Origin: JBBREP01 sp038202885 | Lineage (GTDB): Bacteria > Actinomycetota > Acidimicrobiia > IMCC26256 > PALSA-610 | Assembly: GCA_038202885.1 (NCBI GenBank) | Contig: JBBREP010000061.1 | Span: 1 to 21,592 of the forward strand | Length of the DNA: 21,592 nucleotides | Direction of reading: 5' to 3' | Shown here: positions 7,453 to 14,858 of the stretch, in pieces | How the letters are laid out: each line of letters starts with the position of its first letter | Numbering within the stretch: the first letter of the stretch is position 1 | Position numbers and translations under genes: made by a program | The notes under the pieces: model-generated | The model's database searches: none | What the model saw: only the letters and a program-made list of their open reading frames with translations | Told to the model about the DNA's origin: nothing

Positions 7453-8385
7453 TCAGTTGCCTGCGAGGGCGAGGAGGTAGCCGATGAGTTGGACGCTGAA
7501 GTACTGCGCTTCGGATGGTGTGAGGGCGTAGTGGCGCATCACGGTGACGAGCGCGCTCTGGTCGGTGGTCGACCATGGTGTGGTGTGGTCGTTCGGGCCG
7601 GTGTTGACGGGCGGTTCGATAGGGGTGATGGCGGGTGGGTGCGCGATGCCGACGAGATAGCCGAGGATCCCGACTGATGTGCGTTGCGCGTCGGCGGCGT
7701 TCTGGGCGAAGTAGGTGGCGTTCTTGAGTAGCCGGGTGTTGTCGGCGGAGTTGTACTGGGTGGTGACGTTGAGTGTGGTGGCGGTGGGGGTGAACGTCGT
7801 CGAGTTGTTCGACGGGTTGCCGGCTCCGGCGTCGTTGATGGCTTGGACGTGCACGGTCTGGGTGGTGCTGTTCGGGACGGTCACCACGGCTCGTCGCGCG
7901 GTGGCGTTGACGAGCGTCGCGCCGCCGCTGACGCCGACGAGGTTCACCGAGAACCTCTCGTCGGGTTCGCCGACCGTGTCGGGGAACACGTTGACGCCGA
8001 CCGTCTTGTCCTGCTGGCCGGGCGAGAACGTGAGTGCGACCGGCGTGCTGACCTGTGTGAAGTCGATCCCCGGGCCCGCACCGGCGCCACCAGTCGCGGT
8101 CAGTCCGGTGACGGTGTACTTCACCACGATCGACGCATGGCCGGCCGGCACCGGCGTCGACAGCGACACGTGGAAGCGCAACGGGTTCGAGCCGCCGGTG
8201 GTCGCGGCCTCGTTGCCTTCGACCATGTCGGCGTTCGATACCGAGGCGCGCAGGCCCGAGGCGGGATCGTCGTTGAGGATCGTGGGGCGTGAGCCGCCGC
8301 GGCCGATGACCGCACCCGATGCCGACGTGAGGGTCACCGAGAACGTCTCGTTCGGCTCGACCGTCGTGTCGCCGTTCACCACCAC
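7453..8385 (-). pseudogene. 5'-truncated Calx-beta protein with the shared C-terminal domain
   Basis: The frame codes for about 310 residues from a possible GTG at 8383-8385, but it begins in the middle of a Calx-beta repeat (GDTTVEPNETFSVTL) and has no signal peptide. A second, complete Calx-beta domain follows (ASVSNADMVEGN through DTVGEPDERFSVNLVGVSGG). The last ~105 residues (7456-7775) resemble the end of the neighbouring beta-helix protein. Calx-beta domains bind Ca2+ in extracellular adhesion proteins, so the full gene would have been much longer and secreted. Only 14 nt separate the GTG from the upstream gene's stop at 8400-8402, and no ribosome binding site is apparent. The likely history is a deletion that removed the 5' part, perhaps by recombination between the two related 3' ends. 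It could also be read through translational coupling, giving an unsecreted fragment. Confidence 0.6.
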
Positions 8386-8399
8386 TGCGCGCGTGCGCG

Positions 8400-11246
8400 C
8401 TAATGGCCGCCGAGGGCGAGGAGGTAGCCGACGAGGTTGGCGGAGAACTCCTGCGTTTCGGCCGGGGTGAGCGCGTACTTGCGCGCGACGGTGACCAGCG
8501 CGGACTGGTCTGCGCTCAGCCAGTCGGAGCTGACCGGGCTCGGGTTGGTGTTCGCCGGGGGCGGCGCCACCGGCGTGGCGCTCGGCGGGATGAGCCCGAG
8601 GATGTAGGCGATGACCCCGACGGAATCGTGCTGGGCCTGGGAAACCGTGTCGCCGAAGTACGCGGCAGTCTCTTGGAGCCGGTCAAGCTCGTCGGCGTTG
8701 TAGTTGGTGGTGACGGCGACCGTCCCCGCCGCGGGTGTCGTCGACGGCGACGCGAACGACGGGGCGCTTGTCCCGGCCGTGTTGTTCGCGGTGACGGTGA
8801 ACGTGTACGTGGTGCCGTCGGCGAGGCCAGTGAACGTCGCGCGGGTGCCGGGCGCGGGAACGACCTCGGTGACGCCGCCCGGGCTGGCGGTCACGGCGTA
8901 GCTGCTGACCGCGCTCGTGCCGGTGAACGCGGGCGGATCCCATGCGACCGCGCCCCAGCCGTCACCTGCGAACGTGCTCGCGACTTTGGGCGGGCCGGTC
9001 GTGCCCGACGTCGTTTTCGTCCACCGCAACGTGAACGGGCCGCCGCCACCCGCGTCGGCCACCGCGATCCGGTACGTGGTGCCCGCGGTCACCTTCACGG
9101 TTGCCTGGCTCTGCCGGCCGCATGCGTCGTCGTTCGACCCGACCGCGGTCAGCCCGTTCACCGCCGATCCGGTGTACACGGCGAGCACGCTGTCGAAGCT
9201 CGTGTTCGAGCACGTATCGATTGTGAACACCCCGGACACGCTCGGCGTATACCGGTACCAGACCGATTGGGTCGTGGCGACGCCTCCATGCTTGGGCTCA
9301 CCGGCCTCCACCGTCGCACCGGCCGTCGTCCCGCTGACCGAACCCGACGCGTTGCTGATGCCGTTCGACTTCGAGAAGGAGTCGTTCGCCGGTCCCGACG
9401 GTGGCGGCGTGACCGATCCGGGGTAGATGAGCGCGCCGCGGTCGATGACTCCCGCCGGCGCGCCGACGAGGTCGGCGATGTCGGAAGGCAGCGGTGTACC
9501 GGTGTCGTCCGCGGGGCCGCCGGGCCGCGGGGTGTAGTCACCCTGGGCGCGGTTCGTGAACACCGGCGACGTCGCGTAGCCGTCGATCTCGGTGCCGTGG
9601 GTCTCGTAGCCGGTGCCGTTCGCGAAGGCCGCAAGGTTCGCGTATTGCGTCGTGAGCGCCGGCGCCGGGTGGATCCACCAGGCGAGCAGGGCCGGGTTGG
9701 CGGCGTCGGGCCGGGTGTACAGGTCGAAGTCCATGGCCGAGAGCATGCGGGAAGCGTCGACGATGACGGGATTGTCGTTGTTCTCGGTGTAGAGGAGCGG
9801 CCCGACCGAGCCAGCCGCCGGTGCCGCGAGGACGTTGTTGACGAACGTGTTGCGCGCGGTATTCCACGTGATGCCGAGCGCGATCTTGTTGGCGTCGGGC
9901 TGGTTGCGGCCGTCGTCGTGGACGCTCATCTGGTAGGTGAGGTTGTCGGCGAAGGTGTTGTTGTAGATGCGTCCGTCGGTGCCGCCACTGATCTTTAGCC
10001 CCCCCTGGCCGTTCAGGATCGACAGGTTTGATGCGACGACGAACGTCCCCGTGATCTCGATGTAGAACCCGTTGCGGCTATTGCCGCTGGCGAAGTTGTC
10101 GACGTAGTGGACGTCGTAGCTCGACACGTCGTTCCAGATCCCGTTCCCCCAGTTGCGCGTGGCGATGTTGCCCTTCACCGTCACGTGGTAGCTCGCCGAG
10201 ATCTTCACGCCGCCCGCGCCAGCGGCATGGCTGAACCCGTCGTAGAACTTCTCGGTGTTGTTGTGGTCGACGACGTTGCGCTCCAGGTCGAAATATTCAC
10301 CGCCGCGCACGTACAGGCCGGTGAACCCGTTGTCGACGATCGATGCGTCGACGACCGACACGTGGGCGGCGCCGAGCACGAACACGCCGCGGTTGGCCGA
10401 CTGCGTGAACACGTCCTTCTCGAAGCGCATGTTCGCCGCGCCGCGATCATCGATCTCACCCGTCGGGCTGCCCTCGTTCCAGCTCGGCCCGTACTGCATC
10501 ACGCCGATGCCGCGCACCACGCTCCCTGCGGCGCCGGAGCCGAACACGCCCGCCTGGACGCGGCTCGTTGCCTCCACGGTGAGCCCGGCCACCGTCGGGT
10601 CGCTCCCCACGTACAGGTCGTGCTGCGCGTAGTCCACGAAGAACGTGCCCGCGCCGAGGTGTGCGAGATCCGCGACCTGGGTCTGGCCCGATCCGTTGAA
10701 GAAGGCCTGGTCGGGCCAGCCCGCCAGCGGGTACTGCGGGTCGATCGCATCGGAGGCGTAACAGGTGTGGCAGAACTGCGCGGTCCAGCCGTGATGCACC
10801 CAACCGTTGCCCGTCTTCACCCAACTGGTCACCACGTCACTGCCCGACAACCACGCCTGCTCGTGTGGATACGGCTGGATCGTCACCGGCCGCGAGACGC
10901 TGCCGAACGATTGCCGGTAGGTCCCCGCCCGCAACACGACGGTCCCGCCCGATGGCGCCGCTGCCAGCGCGTGCGCCACCGTACTGAACGGCGCAGCCTG
11001 TGTCCCCACATTCGCGTCGTTCCCGCTCGGCCCGACGAACAGCGCACCGGCCGGGATCGGATAGTTGGTGTCCGGGATCGGCACCCGAGCCACGTCCTGC
11101 GGTGCGACGGCACGCGACGCGCGGTGCTGGTACGCCGAAGCCGAAGCCGAAGCCGAAGCCGAAGCCGAAGCCGACCCGAGCGTGCCGAGCACGAGCGCGG
11201 CGGCGAGTCCGCCGGCGGCGAACTTCGAACGCGGACCGATGGGCAT
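8400..11246 (-). CDS. Large secreted right-handed beta-helix protein with PPC-like, FN3 and novel C-terminal domains
   Basis: 948 aa. The ATG at 11244-11246 is chosen over an upstream in-frame start because AAGGGAGG (11252-11259) lies 5 nt before it and a signal peptide starts there (KFAAGGLAAALVLGTLGS). Seven Ser-Ala pairs follow (residues 25-38). Residues about 60-600 form a parallel beta-helix of the polysaccharide lyase/DUF1565 kind: FVGPSGNDANVGTQAAPFST, GGTVVLRAGTY, then many N-rich rungs such as VDHNNTEKFYDGFSH and IYNNTFADN. Residues about 617-750 look like a PPC-type domain (SVWYRYTPSVSGVFTIDTC, FDSVLAVYTG). Residues about 752-842 form an FN3 domain, and the last ~105 residues are a domain repeated in the next gene. 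This suggests a secreted carbohydrate-binding or -cleaving protein; catalytic residues cannot be assigned by eye. Confidence 0.85.
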   Translation of the reverse strand: MPIGPRSKFAAGGLAAALVLGTLGSASASASASASASAYQHRASRAVAPQDVARVPIPDTNYPIPAGALFVGPSGNDANVGTQAAPFSTVAHALAAAPSGGTVVLRAGTYRQSFGSVSRPVTIQPYPHEQAWLSGSDVVTSWVKTGNGWVHHGWTAQFCHTCYASDAIDPQYPLAGWPDQAFFNGSGQTQVADLAHLGAGTFFVDYAQHDLYVGSDPTVAGLTVEATSRVQAGVFGSGAAGSVVRGIGVMQYGPSWNEGSPTGEIDDRGAANMRFEKDVFTQSANRGVFVLGAAHVSVVDASIVDNGFTGLYVRGGEYFDLERNVVDHNNTEKFYDGFSHAAGAGGVKISASYHVTVKGNIATRNWGNGIWNDVSSYDVHYVDNFASGNSRNGFYIEITGTFVVASNLSILNGQGGLKISGGTDGRIYNNTFADNLTYQMSVHDDGRNQPDANKIALGITWNTARNTFVNNVLAAPAAGSVGPLLYTENNDNPVIVDASRMLSAMDFDLYTRPDAANPALLAWWIHPAPALTTQYANLAAFANGTGYETHGTEIDGYATSPVFTNRAQGDYTPRPGGPADDTGTPLPSDIADLVGAPAGVIDRGALIYPGSVTPPPSGPANDSFSKSNGISNASGSVSGTTAGATVEAGEPKHGGVATTQSVWYRYTPSVSGVFTIDTCSNTSFDSVLAVYTGSAVNGLTAVGSNDDACGRQSQATVKVTAGTTYRIAVADAGGGGPFTLRWTKTTSGTTGPPKVASTFAGDGWGAVAWDPPAFTGTSAVSSYAVTASPGGVTEVVPAPGTRATFTGLADGTTYTFTVTANNTAGTSAPSFASPSTTPAAGTVAVTTNYNADELDRLQETAAYFGDTVSQAQHDSVGVIAYILGLIPPSATPVAPPPANTNPSPVSSDWLSADQSALVTVARKYALTPAETQEFSANLVGYLLALGGH
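11134..11175 (-). repeat. Hexanucleotide tandem repeat encoding Ser-Ala pairs
   Basis: Six perfect GCCGAA units (plus strand, 11134-11169) and one GCCGAC unit encode the (Ser-Ala)7 stretch right after the signal peptide of the beta-helix protein. Unit gain or loss would keep the frame and only change linker length. Confidence 0.9.
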
Positions 11247-11251
11247 CGTGG

Positions 11252-11259
11252 CCTCCCTT
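11252..11259 (-). promoter_or_regulatory. Strong ribosome binding site AAGGGAGG of the beta-helix gene
   Basis: On the minus strand AAGGGAGG is followed by 5 nt and then ATG. It is one of the best Shine-Dalgarno matches in the window and fixes the start 40 codons downstream of the longest possible one. Confidence 0.8.
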
Positions 11260-11320
11260 CGCAACCACCGTCGCGCCGGCGTCCCGCGGGAACGAGGGCC
11301 AAACGACTCTTGGAAGGTCG

Positions 11321-11341
11321 CCACTAGGCCTCCACTAGGCC
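11321..11341. repeat. Two direct copies of CCACTAGGCC, 11-bp period
   Basis: CCACTAGGCC occurs at 11321-11330 and 11332-11341, about 75-95 bp before the beta-helix gene start. One helical turn between copies would suit a regulator binding one DNA face, but there is no direct evidence for that. Confidence 0.5.
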
Positions 11342-11426
11342 GCAGTCGTGCGGCTCGACCTTGCACAAGATTGGAATTGCGACATTTGGACGGGGATATG
11401 ACACAGACCAGACGGCTGCACCAGGC

Positions 11427-11479
11427 CCCGATGCCGGAGCAAGCCGAAAGTCAGACGGACGACGTGCTCCGGCATCGGG
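11427..11479 (-). terminator. Hairpin just downstream of rnpB
   Basis: CCCGATGCCGGAGCA (11427-11441) and TGCTCCGGCATCGGG (11465-11479) form a perfect 15-bp inverted repeat with a 23-nt loop. It begins 5 nt beyond the 3' end of rnpB in the transcription direction. No run of T follows, so it is a terminator or processing/stability hairpin of uncertain type. Confidence 0.5.
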
Positions 11480-11484
11480 TTGGT

Positions 11485-11890
11485 GGTGGCGAGTCGGCCG
11501 GTACGCCGGATTCTGTCTGCGGCATTGCTGCCGGAGGCGGCCATCCCTCTCGGCCGGCGGTTACCCGACGGCTCTTGCGGCCTACCCGGGAGCATTGGAC
11601 GGGCGATCCGCTCCCTGCTCGGCCTTGCTCCGGATGGGGTTTACCGAGCCGCTGCGGTCACCCGCAGCGCTGGTGCGCTCTTACCGCACCGTTGCACCCT
11701 TACCTGTGGTGACGGTTGCCCGTCACCCATCGGCGGTCTCTTCTCTGTGGCACTTTCCTGCGAGTCGCCCCGACTGGGTGTTACCCAGCATCCTGCCCTA
11801 TGGAGTCCGGACGTTCCTCGGCACGGTGCAACGCACACCCCCGAAGGACTGCACGCCGCCGTGACGCGGCCGCCTGGCCGACTCGCCACC
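11485..11890 (-). ncRNA. rnpB: RNase P RNA (bacterial type A-like)
   Basis: About 406 nt on the minus strand. It is the catalytic RNA that trims the 5' leader of precursor tRNAs together with the RnpA protein. Conserved pieces are easily recognised in the minus-strand sequence: GAGGAACGTCCGGACTCC with AGGGCAGG (5' strand of the P4 core), GGGTAACACCCAG-like arm, AAGGGTGCAACGGTGCGGTA followed by AGAGCGCACC, AACCCCATCCGGAGCAAG, and near the 3' end ACAGAATCCGGCGTACCGG. The first and last 15 nt (GGTGGCGAGTCGGCC and GGCCGACTCGCCACC) are perfectly complementary and make helix P1, which sets the ends given here. The GC-rich extra arms fit an actinobacterial RNA. No open reading frame is plausible inside. 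It lies between the beta-helix gene and the CaCA exchanger, directly next to a tandem hairpin array. Confidence 0.95.
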
Positions 11891-11913
11891 GTCACCAGTC
11901 TCGCGCACCCGCG

Positions 11914-12110
11914 CCGTGGTCCCATCAGAACGCACAAAATCGCGCCTTTTGTGGGACCACGGGCGGCGCGCTCCCGCCGTCTCCGCGCCGTGGTCCCATC
12001 AGAACGCACAAAATCGCGCCTTTTGTGGGACCACGGGCGGCGCGCGCCTGCCGTGCCCGCGCCGTGGTCCCATCAGAACGCACAAAGTCGCGCCTTTTGT
12101 GGGACCACGG
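11914..12110. repeat. Three tandem 74-bp units, each with a 49-bp imperfect palindrome (REP/BIME-like)
   Basis: Cores lie at 11914-11962, 11988-12036 and 12062-12110. Each starts CCGTGGTCCCA and ends TGGGACCACGG (perfect 11-bp arms). Inside, CACAAAA and TTTTGTG form a second stem directly stacked on the right arm, while the left side has an 8-nt bulge (TCAGAACG). The two 25-bp spacers agree at 21 of 25 positions, so the unit is a 74-bp tandem repeat. The third core has one change (CACAAAG), which leaves a G-U pair in plus-strand RNA but an A-C mismatch in minus-strand RNA. The array starts 24 nt from the rnpB 5' end and ends 7 nt before the exchanger's stop codon. It resembles repetitive extragenic palindromes; a function in termination, RNA processing or mobility is open. 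Confidence 0.85.
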
Positions 12111-12117
12111 GCCGTGC

Positions 12118-13401
12118 TCAGGTGTCGATGGCGAGGTCGGCGTGCGAGACGGTGAGGCCGTCGCGCATCAAGGTGGCGAGCGCTCGACGCTGTTGCACGA
12201 CGATGACGGCGCCAGCGACGAGGTAGACGACGCCGACCGCGATGCGCGTGTGTTGTTCGAGCTCTCCGTGCAGCACGCCCTGCAAGACGAGCTGGATGAG
12301 GAACAGGGTGAGCATCGCCCACGCCTCGCGACGGTTGATGGTGCGGTTCGCCAGCACGGCAACGGCGAAGGCCGACTGCGCCGCGGTCACGAACAACTCC
12401 TCGCGCTGGAGCGAGTCGAGCGGTAGCCCGTGCAGCGCGCCCGACGAGATCGCAAACACGATCGGCAACGTGCCCACGAGCAACGTCCACTGGTTGACCT
12501 TCGACGACACGAGCGCGGCGAGCCCCGAGTTCGCGTTCAGGTGCCATGCATACAGCCCGGCCACGAGTAGCTCAGGTGCTTCCGATGCGAGCGGCGCGAG
12601 CCACTTCACCAACAAGAAATCACTGATGCCGAACTGGTGGCCCGTCGCCACGAGCGCCGTGGCGAAGTGATCGGCGCACAGGATGATGACGCCGGCCGCG
12701 AAGAGGAACATCGCCACGACCGCGATGCGACGCCGGGTTGTGGGCAAGCTCCCAACGAGTTCGGCGGGACCGATGAGGTGCGGCTCCTCGGTCGGCGCAC
12801 CGGTGATGCGCGCCACGTAACCGACGAAGATCGCAACGAGCACGACCGCGTCGACGAGCGACAGCGTGCGCCGCAGCGGCAAGGTGAGGCCGTAAAGCGT
12901 CGCGAGCACGAGGAAGGCGATCTCGATCGAGTGCGAGCGCTCGAGATTGACCGCGTCCGCGTCGAGCTCCTTGCGGTGCTCGAACACCTCGGACTTGCGG
13001 GCGCGGCGGACGCGCGCGGTCGCGAGCAGCACGACGAGCGACCATCCCGCGCCGATCAGCAACTGATTGCCACCGGTCATGTTGGCGAGCGCCAGCGGAC
13101 CCCAATGCGCGGTGTCGTGACCGGCGCGCCACGTGAATACGAAGTCGACGGCATATTCGGGCAGCACGGCGATGAGCGCGAGGAGCGCGAGGGCGAGGCC
13201 CGCCGAAATGTCGAGTTGCGCGGTCTCGGCCGCCCATGCGAGCACGAACGCCGCGCCAACGACTGCAATGCCGAACAGCACGGCGGCCACGACATGCGCG
13301 GGCTCGAGACCACCGAGGCGCACGACCAGCGCCGGGATCACCAATGTGACCGCCGCGCCGAGCCCGAGCGCTTGACTGCGAGCGCGCCCGGGTTCTGCCA
13401 T
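12118..13401 (-). CDS. Sodium/calcium exchanger (CaCA) family membrane protein
   Basis: 427 aa from the ATG at 13399-13401, with AGGA 8 nt upstream. There are about ten to eleven hydrophobic helices and the two inverted alpha-repeats of the CaCA superfamily: ALIAVLPEYAVDF with ALANMTGGNQLLIG in the first half, and WLAPLASEAPELLVAG with SSKVNQWTLLVG in the second. The Pro-Glu in each repeat corresponds to the cation-binding acidic residue in exchangers, and the GN/SKVNQ segments line the ion path. A cytoplasmic charged loop (RVRRARKSEVFEHRKELDAD) separates the halves. The predicted role is export of Ca2+ or another cation in exchange for Na+ or H+ across the cell membrane. It diverges from the WhiB gene across 72 nt, so both promoters lie in that gap. 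Confidence 0.88.
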   Translation of the reverse strand: MAEPGRARSQALGLGAAVTLVIPALVVRLGGLEPAHVVAAVLFGIAVVGAAFVLAWAAETAQLDISAGLALALLALIAVLPEYAVDFVFTWRAGHDTAHWGPLALANMTGGNQLLIGAGWSLVVLLATARVRRARKSEVFEHRKELDADAVNLERSHSIEIAFLVLATLYGLTLPLRRTLSLVDAVVLVAIFVGYVARITGAPTEEPHLIGPAELVGSLPTTRRRIAVVAMFLFAAGVIILCADHFATALVATGHQFGISDFLLVKWLAPLASEAPELLVAGLYAWHLNANSGLAALVSSKVNQWTLLVGTLPIVFAISSGALHGLPLDSLQREELFVTAAQSAFAVAVLANRTINRREAWAMLTLFLIQLVLQGVLHGELEQHTRIAVGVVYLVAGAVIVVQQRRALATLMRDGLTVSHADLAIDT

Positions 13402-13473
13402 TGGCGCGATCCTATGGAGCGGACTTCCTCAGTTTTGGCCGCAGCGGCCGATCGGGACCTCGTGGAGTCAGGA

Positions 13474-13737
13474 ATGTCCACGCATCGCCATCGGCCGGTG
13501 GAGGATTGGCGCTCCCTCGGAGCGTGCTCCAGCACCCCGCTCGAGCTGTTCTACAGCGACGAGGAGGATGTCGACGCGACGCGTGCAGCCAAGGCAACGT
13601 GCGCGCGCTGCGTGGTGCGCGAGGCGTGCCTCGAACAGGCGTTGCGCGATCGCGAACGCATCGGCATCTGGGGCGGGCTCACCGCACGCGAACGCGCGCG
13701 CATCCTGCGCCGCCTGCGCCGTTCCACTGCGGCCTGA
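13474..13737 (+). CDS. WhiB-family iron-sulfur transcriptional regulator
   Basis: 87 aa. The ATG at 13474 has GTGGAG 6 nt upstream. Four cysteines (C18, C43, C46, C52) in the WhiB pattern Cys...Cys-x2-Cys-x5-Cys hold a 4Fe-4S cluster. The turn motif GIWGG (residues 64-68) and a basic C-terminal tail (TARERARILRRLRR) that contacts DNA follow. WhiB proteins are found almost only in Actinobacteria and their phages and act with the main sigma factor, often sensing redox state or nitric oxide. The short length and N-terminal DWRSLGACSS resemble the WhiB1/WhiB2 end of the family, but the subtype cannot be fixed by eye. The gene converges with the Thr-rich protein gene. Confidence 0.95.
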   Translation: MSTHRHRPVEDWRSLGACSSTPLELFYSDEEDVDATRAAKATCARCVVREACLEQALRDRERIGIWGGLTARERARILRRLRRSTAA

Positions 13738-13820
13738 CGTCCAGCGTCAACGGGCGAGCACCGCGCCAACGCGACTACGGACGAGCGCGCGGCACGAGCG
13801 AGGTCGATGACCGCAGCGTG

Positions 13821-14570
13821 TTACGCGGTGACGTGCAACACCAGGAACATGATCGGCCCGTTGTTGACGAGCACGACGTAGTTCCCCGGCGCCAGCGCGT
13901 GGCCGTAGCGAGTGGCGTCATCGGTGGCCGAGACCGTGTAGGTCCAGCTCAGGGTTTGGCCGGCGCGGATCTGCACGAGGGGTGCGCCCGGTTGGCAGCT
14001 CGTGTACAGCGCGCTCGCTCGGGTAAATGCCTTCGGCCGTGCGGGGCACTCGGGAACGATCACCGCGCCCGTGGAGCCTCCGACGTTGGTCACCGACACT
14101 GTGTAGGTGGTCTGCGCGCCCGATTGGATCGTGCGCGCCGCGGGGGTCAAATGCCAGTCAACCCGGGCCGGGCTCGGCGGCGTGGGCGGGCTGGTAACGG
14201 GGGGCACCGTCGTGGTCGTCGCCGCACTGGTGGTGGTGGCGGCGGCCGGGGCGGTGGTTGGCGTGGTTGTCGTTGTCGGCTGCGTCGTGGTGGTCGACCC
14301 TTCGGGCGGGATGGTGCTGCCGTTCTCGTACAACGTGGTGGCGGGGCCTTGGTCCTCGGTGGTCGTCGTGGTGGGAATGCCGATCGACGTCGTCGTGGTC
14401 ACGACGCGAACGGACGACGCCGAGCCGTCGTCGATGCGAAACGCCGCGGTGGCGGCGAGGACTGCTGTGAGGGTGGCACCGATCAGCGCGGTCGCGAAGA
14501 TGCTGCGCCGCTGCCGGCGTTGCGCTTCGCGTCTCGCGATTCGACCTAGATTTTTTTCATCGAAGCCCAC
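13821..14570 (-). CDS. Membrane-anchored Thr-rich protein with C-terminal Ig-like domain
   Basis: 249 aa from a GTG (14568-14570), supported by GAGGA with 5 nt spacing. The N-terminus (residues 1-22) is charged and basic, followed by one membrane helix (SIFATALIGATLTAVLAATAAF). A linker of about 90 residues is made of Thr runs with Pro, Ser and Ala, and could be O-glycosylated. The C-terminal ~110 residues look like an Ig-like beta sandwich: VDWHLTPAARTIQSGAQTTY, TVSVTNVGG, a Cys pair (PECPARP and YTSCQPG), LSWTYTVSATD and APGNYVVLVNNG. Intact Cys pairs and a hydrophobic strand pattern suggest a folded extracellular domain held away from the membrane by the linker. No enzyme motif is present. 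Surface binding is an inference from layout alone. Confidence 0.78.
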   Translation of the reverse strand: MGFDEKNLGRIARREAQRRQRRSIFATALIGATLTAVLAATAAFRIDDGSASSVRVVTTTTSIGIPTTTTTEDQGPATTLYENGSTIPPEGSTTTTQPTTTTTPTTAPAAATTTSAATTTTVPPVTSPPTPPSPARVDWHLTPAARTIQSGAQTTYTVSVTNVGGSTGAVIVPECPARPKAFTRASALYTSCQPGAPLVQIRAGQTLSWTYTVSATDDATRYGHALAPGNYVVLVNNGPIMFLVLHVTA

Positions 14571-14858
14571 GGGTGTCCTCGCTGCTGGTTGCGGGGGTCT
14601 TCCATCGTGCCAGTTCGACCCTCGGACTACAACTCACCATCCCGACATAATCGGCCGTAGCGCGCTCGATGTGACCCCAATCACCGCGTGCACCGGCCAT
14701 CGGCGCGAACGCCGTCGCCAACGAACGCAGCAACACCTCGGCCGCTTCGAGCGCGGCGCCGCGGCGCAATGACGGTGGCGCGACGAGCGCGGTGCGACCG
14801 CCCTCGCGCATCCGCTGAGCACCTCTGGGCGCCCGGCCGCCGGTAGGCTCGCCCGCCA
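14571..14858. other. Intergenic region without recognisable gene
   Basis: 288 bp between the divergent starts of the Thr-rich protein and the acyl-CoA dehydrogenase. An open frame exists on the minus strand but lacks a recognisable domain or ribosome binding site. The region presumably contains both promoters, though I cannot point to convincing -35/-10 boxes. Confidence 0.5.

Noticed and set aside
8403..9998. Long open frame on the plus strand opposite the beta-helix gene
   Set aside because: It is Arg/Val/Gly-rich without any domain, and mirrors the codon bias of the well-supported minus-strand gene.
11914..12110. Three evenly spaced repeats could look like a small CRISPR array
   Set aside because: The 'spacers' are near-identical to each other, the repeats are 49 bp and strongly palindromic over their length, and no cas gene is near.
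11361..12226. Plus- and minus-strand open frames over the rnpB region
   Set aside because: The region is a structural RNA with conserved RNase P elements; the frames also run through the hairpin repeats and have no domain.
13734..13749. Short TGACG/CGTCA inverted repeat after the WhiB stop as a terminator
   Set aside because: Only 5 bp of stem and no T-run; too weak to report as a terminator.
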